64,000 nt of DNA from NCBI GenBank assembly GCA_013400975.1, contig WBMZ01011682.1, positions 62,001 through 126,000 on the forward strand, written 5' to 3'. The notes beneath the pieces are model-generated. The model saw only the letters and a list, made by a program, of their open reading frames with translations, did not search any database and was not told the origin of the DNA. The stretch's first letter is position 1; each line of letters opens with the position of its first letter. The DNA comes from Atrichornis clamosus (lineage: Eukaryota > Chordata > Aves > Passeriformes > Menuridae). Position numbers and translations under genes: made by a program. Below, piece after piece: positions 61,398 to 64,000 of this stretch.

Positions 61398-63430
61398 TTT
61401 TCACCAAATCACGTGAATGGTGTAAAATTGGTGTAATACTTAATCCTGTGTTGGAGCACAATGTGTTGGATATGAGTTCCTCTAGAAAATAAGGTCGTAA
61501 AAGTAACCTTAATATTTATGATTGAGAGGTCACAATGTGATCAGCTCACTGTGTAATGCTTGCAAGGGAAAAACCCCTCTGTTTCAAAGATCCAGTAAGA
61601 TAGGTCTTCATTTCGCTTGGCCATGGTTTTTACTAGAACACTGTTCCCACCTACTTCTTTGGACCTGAGAGCCTCGGCAGCACATGGCTTGAAGGAAGAG
61701 ATGGACCCTGACTTACAGAACATGTCTGTGTAAATGTTCTCAGGGGCAGAGGGTGGTGTGTAGGAGAAATGTAAGGAAAGAGCACAAGTTGGTGCCACAG
61801 GTTCTTGGGTAAAATGTACTTCACTGGCATAATGTTTAAAAAGCACTGTCAGTATTCAGTGAGGTTTTGCTGGGCTGTGGTATCAGGCAGGCTCTCTTTC
61901 TTACATTTTAAATTCACTTTGTCCTTGATGAATGTTGATTTCACCTTATGCCCAACAACAATTTGTCCAGGCAGAAATTCATCCATCCAGCTGAAGGGAT
62001 GGGAGGCAGCAGTTCAGCCTCCCAGCCATAGGAACATGGGTCAAGGACCATGTATGAGTTAATCACAAGGGGTAAAATATATTAAACACAAGTAGTGCCA
62101 TCGACCTGTTCTGGTGTTGATGAACTGTTGTGTTCATTGAGCAGCCCAGTTTGTAGTTACCCGATTTGCAATGGGTAAATTAGTTCAAACAAAAGTTATT
62201 TACTGTGCTGTGGACAAGTACATGGGTTTGGCTTATGACAATATTTTATGTGAACTATAAAGCGATGTTGATGTTTAATATTTCATTTACTTGCCCACGG
62301 TAGGCGACAGAAGCAGCTGCTGCCCAGCAATTGTGAGTCTGTTTACTATGAATGTTTTACCTTGTTTCTGAGGAGCTATTCTTTAGATATATCCATCATC
62401 TCTTCCTCATAATATTTTCAAATAGCAATATTTTTCATTCTCTTTCTTTGTCTTTGGGTTGCTAAATCTATCATCTTACTGGAAAACTTACGATGTTGTC
62501 AGAAATTGCATATTATGCCCTGGATTAAGGCTGTTTAGCTTGAACGTGACAAGTTGTTTAAAATAGACTGTTATGCTTTGTATTCATCCCCTTCTCCAAA
62601 ACTGTCTTTCATAACAATGTAAATAAAGGACTCCCAGAACTGATACAGTGGAGCTGGCACAGTTAGAAGAAAAGACTTGGCTATTGCCCAATTTACTTTA
62701 ATGCAACATAAATCTTAATTATATTGAACAAGTGTCAGACTGCAAGGTCTTGGGAGATGGAGTTATTAGGTAAGAGTTTACACTGAACATATATCTTCAA
62801 GCAAATTCCCAGGCCTCCTTAATTTCCTTTGTAGTCCCTTAAAGGGATTGAAAACAAGAGGTGTAATGTAGATTCACTTTAGGCCCAGTTCATTAAACAG
62901 TGTCCAAAGTTGACCCCCCAGAATAGAGAGGAATTGCTAAAATAATAATTTCTAATTGTGCAGACCATGGAATTGATCACATCTGCAGAGGATGAGGTTG
63001 CAGATGGCATTACTGACTCCTGGGTTGCTCCTACGTGCTGTCCTCTCCTGTGGGAGCCAGAACATCTCTGTCCTGCTCACTCACACCTGAATCACAGGAT
63101 TGACACTTGCAACTCTTGCTCAAAGTAGATACTGGATGTGATATTCTTCCTTTTAATCCCCACTACATTGTTCTCTCCTCAGAGACGTTTCCTCAACCAG
63201 CTACTGGATGGCAGCAGGATTCTAAACGTGGTTTCCAAAATACCACTTTTTTTTTTCACCAAATTGCTTTCAGATAAAAACAGCAAGTAAAACAGATGAG
63301 AATGGATTTTTAATTTTTTCCTCTCTCAACTTTGGTTTATCTCACGCTTGCCACAAGCAACTTCCATGAAATATATTTGTAATTCCATATGCTGCACCCA
63401 CTTTACAGATTTCCTTGAAGACTGTAGGGA

Positions 63431-63618
63431 AAGAATTATAAGATCAAAAAATGGTTTGGGTTGGAAGAAACCTTTAAAGGTCATCTAATCCAATCCCCAT
63501 GCAATGAGCTGGAACGTCTTCGACTAGATCAGATCAGTCAAAGCCTCATCCAATTGGACCTTGAGTGTTTCCAGGGATGAGGTATCTACCACCTCTCTGG
63601 AAAATCTGTGTCAGAGTA
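63431..63618 (-). mobile_element. CR1 LINE fragment, 3' end, diverged
   Basis: This is a CR1 3' end on the minus strand. It is recognised from AATGGTTTGGGTTGGAAGAA, AAAGGTCATCTAATCCAATC, GACCTTGAGTGTTTCCAGGG and ATCTACCACCTCTCTGG. The octamer tail is degraded (AGAATTATAAGATC), and substitutions are more frequent than in the copy at 15.4 kb, so it is an old copy. Similarity ends near GTGTCAGAGT, so only about 190 bases remain, with no coding part. Confidence 0.85.
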
Positions 63619-63673
63619 GGCAAGAGCCAATTTTTCCCTTGTGGCATGAAGTGTTAAGTAATCCCTTAAACTT

Positions 63674-63687
63674 AAAAAAAAAAAAAA
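63674..63687 (+). repeat. Poly-A run (14 A)
   Basis: Fourteen A bases about 55 bases past the CR1 fragment. It is not the CR1 tail, because CR1 ends in octamers rather than poly-A and the element lies in the opposite orientation. Confidence 0.75.
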
Positions 63688-64000
63688 TTAAAAATCGGTA
63701 TTAAATTCCCTCTTTATACAGAATATTTGGTTTCTTGCAGGTTTCTCATGTTCTCAGTTGAATAGCTCCAACCTAAGCTTTATGTGGGAGCTCTGTGCAT
63801 TCACCCTTCAATATCAACTCTCCTTTAAGCTGCCTAAAAGCATCACTACCAACTCATTACTCAATTGTTTAAATACTTGGCCTGCCTCTCCTACACCCTC
63901 ATTAGGACATTTCCTCCTCCCTAAGAAGCACCCTGTGCCTTCTGCCTGCTGCCAGCAGAAGAGGTAAAACTGATCCGGGGGAGTCCAGGGAAAGCCAGGG
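63688..64000. other. Unique DNA at the window end
   Basis: No gene or repeat was recognised. A 69-codon plus-strand frame (63,758-63,967) is Ser/Pro/Leu-rich and ends just before the window edge. Nothing supports it as coding. Confidence 0.5.

Larger units (their letters stand above)
50635..63430. other. Unique non-coding DNA
   Basis: No recognised gene or transposon in this 12.8-kb stretch. Notable small structures are an A-rich tract (51,080-51,106), a 15-bp tandem duplication (55,033-55,059), a perfect 22-bp palindrome (55,439-55,460), 14-bp direct repeats (55,857-55,891), TTTTG units (57,745-57,770) and AAG units (61,375-61,397). A GC-rich patch with several CpG lies around 61,110-61,165. 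The 142-codon frame at 54,029-54,457 looks random. Confidence 0.55.

Noticed and set aside
1..64000. Prokaryotic features, tRNA, rRNA, CRISPR arrays, endogenous retrovirus LTRs
   Set aside because: None seen: no tRNA B-box context, no spaced direct-repeat arrays, no paired LTRs or retroviral coding frames.

Overview
The window looks like non-coding nuclear DNA from a bird. The main evidence is five truncated CR1 retrotransposon fragments, recognised by their 3' ends (a 'GAATGGTTTGGGTTGGAAGGGACC'-like start when read from the minus strand, and ATTCTATG/ATTCTGTG-type octamer tails). CR1 is the dominant LINE of bird and reptile genomes. The base composition is AT-leaning, and long T or A runs and G/T-rich strings such as GGTTGGTTGATTT are frequent. 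These suit an avian intron or intergenic region, possibly from a songbird, although the species cannot be fixed from this sequence. There are no bacterial-style operons, ribosome binding sites, tRNAs, rRNAs or CRISPR arrays.

Layout. Positions 1-11.7 kb are unique non-coding DNA with a few splice-site-bounded open segments and an A/C-rich low-complexity tract near 3.2 kb. A CR1 fragment lies at 11.69-11.83 kb and a larger one (about 0.5 kb, still showing the decayed end of CR1 ORF2) at 15.44-15.95 kb. From 16 to 28 kb the sequence is unique, with CpG-rich patches, one 207-codon open frame (24.5-25.1 kb) and a forkhead/homeodomain/AP-1 motif cluster at 26.5 kb. A very AT-rich tract sits at 28.07-28.15 kb. 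From 28 to 49.8 kb there are homopolymer runs, a possible terminal exon (35.99 kb), a minus-strand G-quadruplex pattern (42.2 kb) and the best micro-exon candidate (43.18 kb). At 49.85-50.63 kb two CR1 fragments face each other 3' end to 3' end. From 50.6 to 63.4 kb the DNA is again unique, with a perfect 22-bp palindrome (55.44 kb), short tandem duplications and microsatellites. A last CR1 fragment lies at 63.43-63.62 kb.

No gene could be named. Nearly all open frames are short, have no recognisable domain and are of the size expected by chance. The exon-like segments listed are hypotheses based on splice signals plus an open frame; such pairs also arise often by chance in tens of kilobases. 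I found no convincing new biological system here. The items most worth checking are the exon candidates at 43,178-43,212, 35,989-36,108, 25,010-25,120, 24,168-24,212 and 9,852-9,961 (minus), and the 22-bp palindrome at 55,439-55,460.
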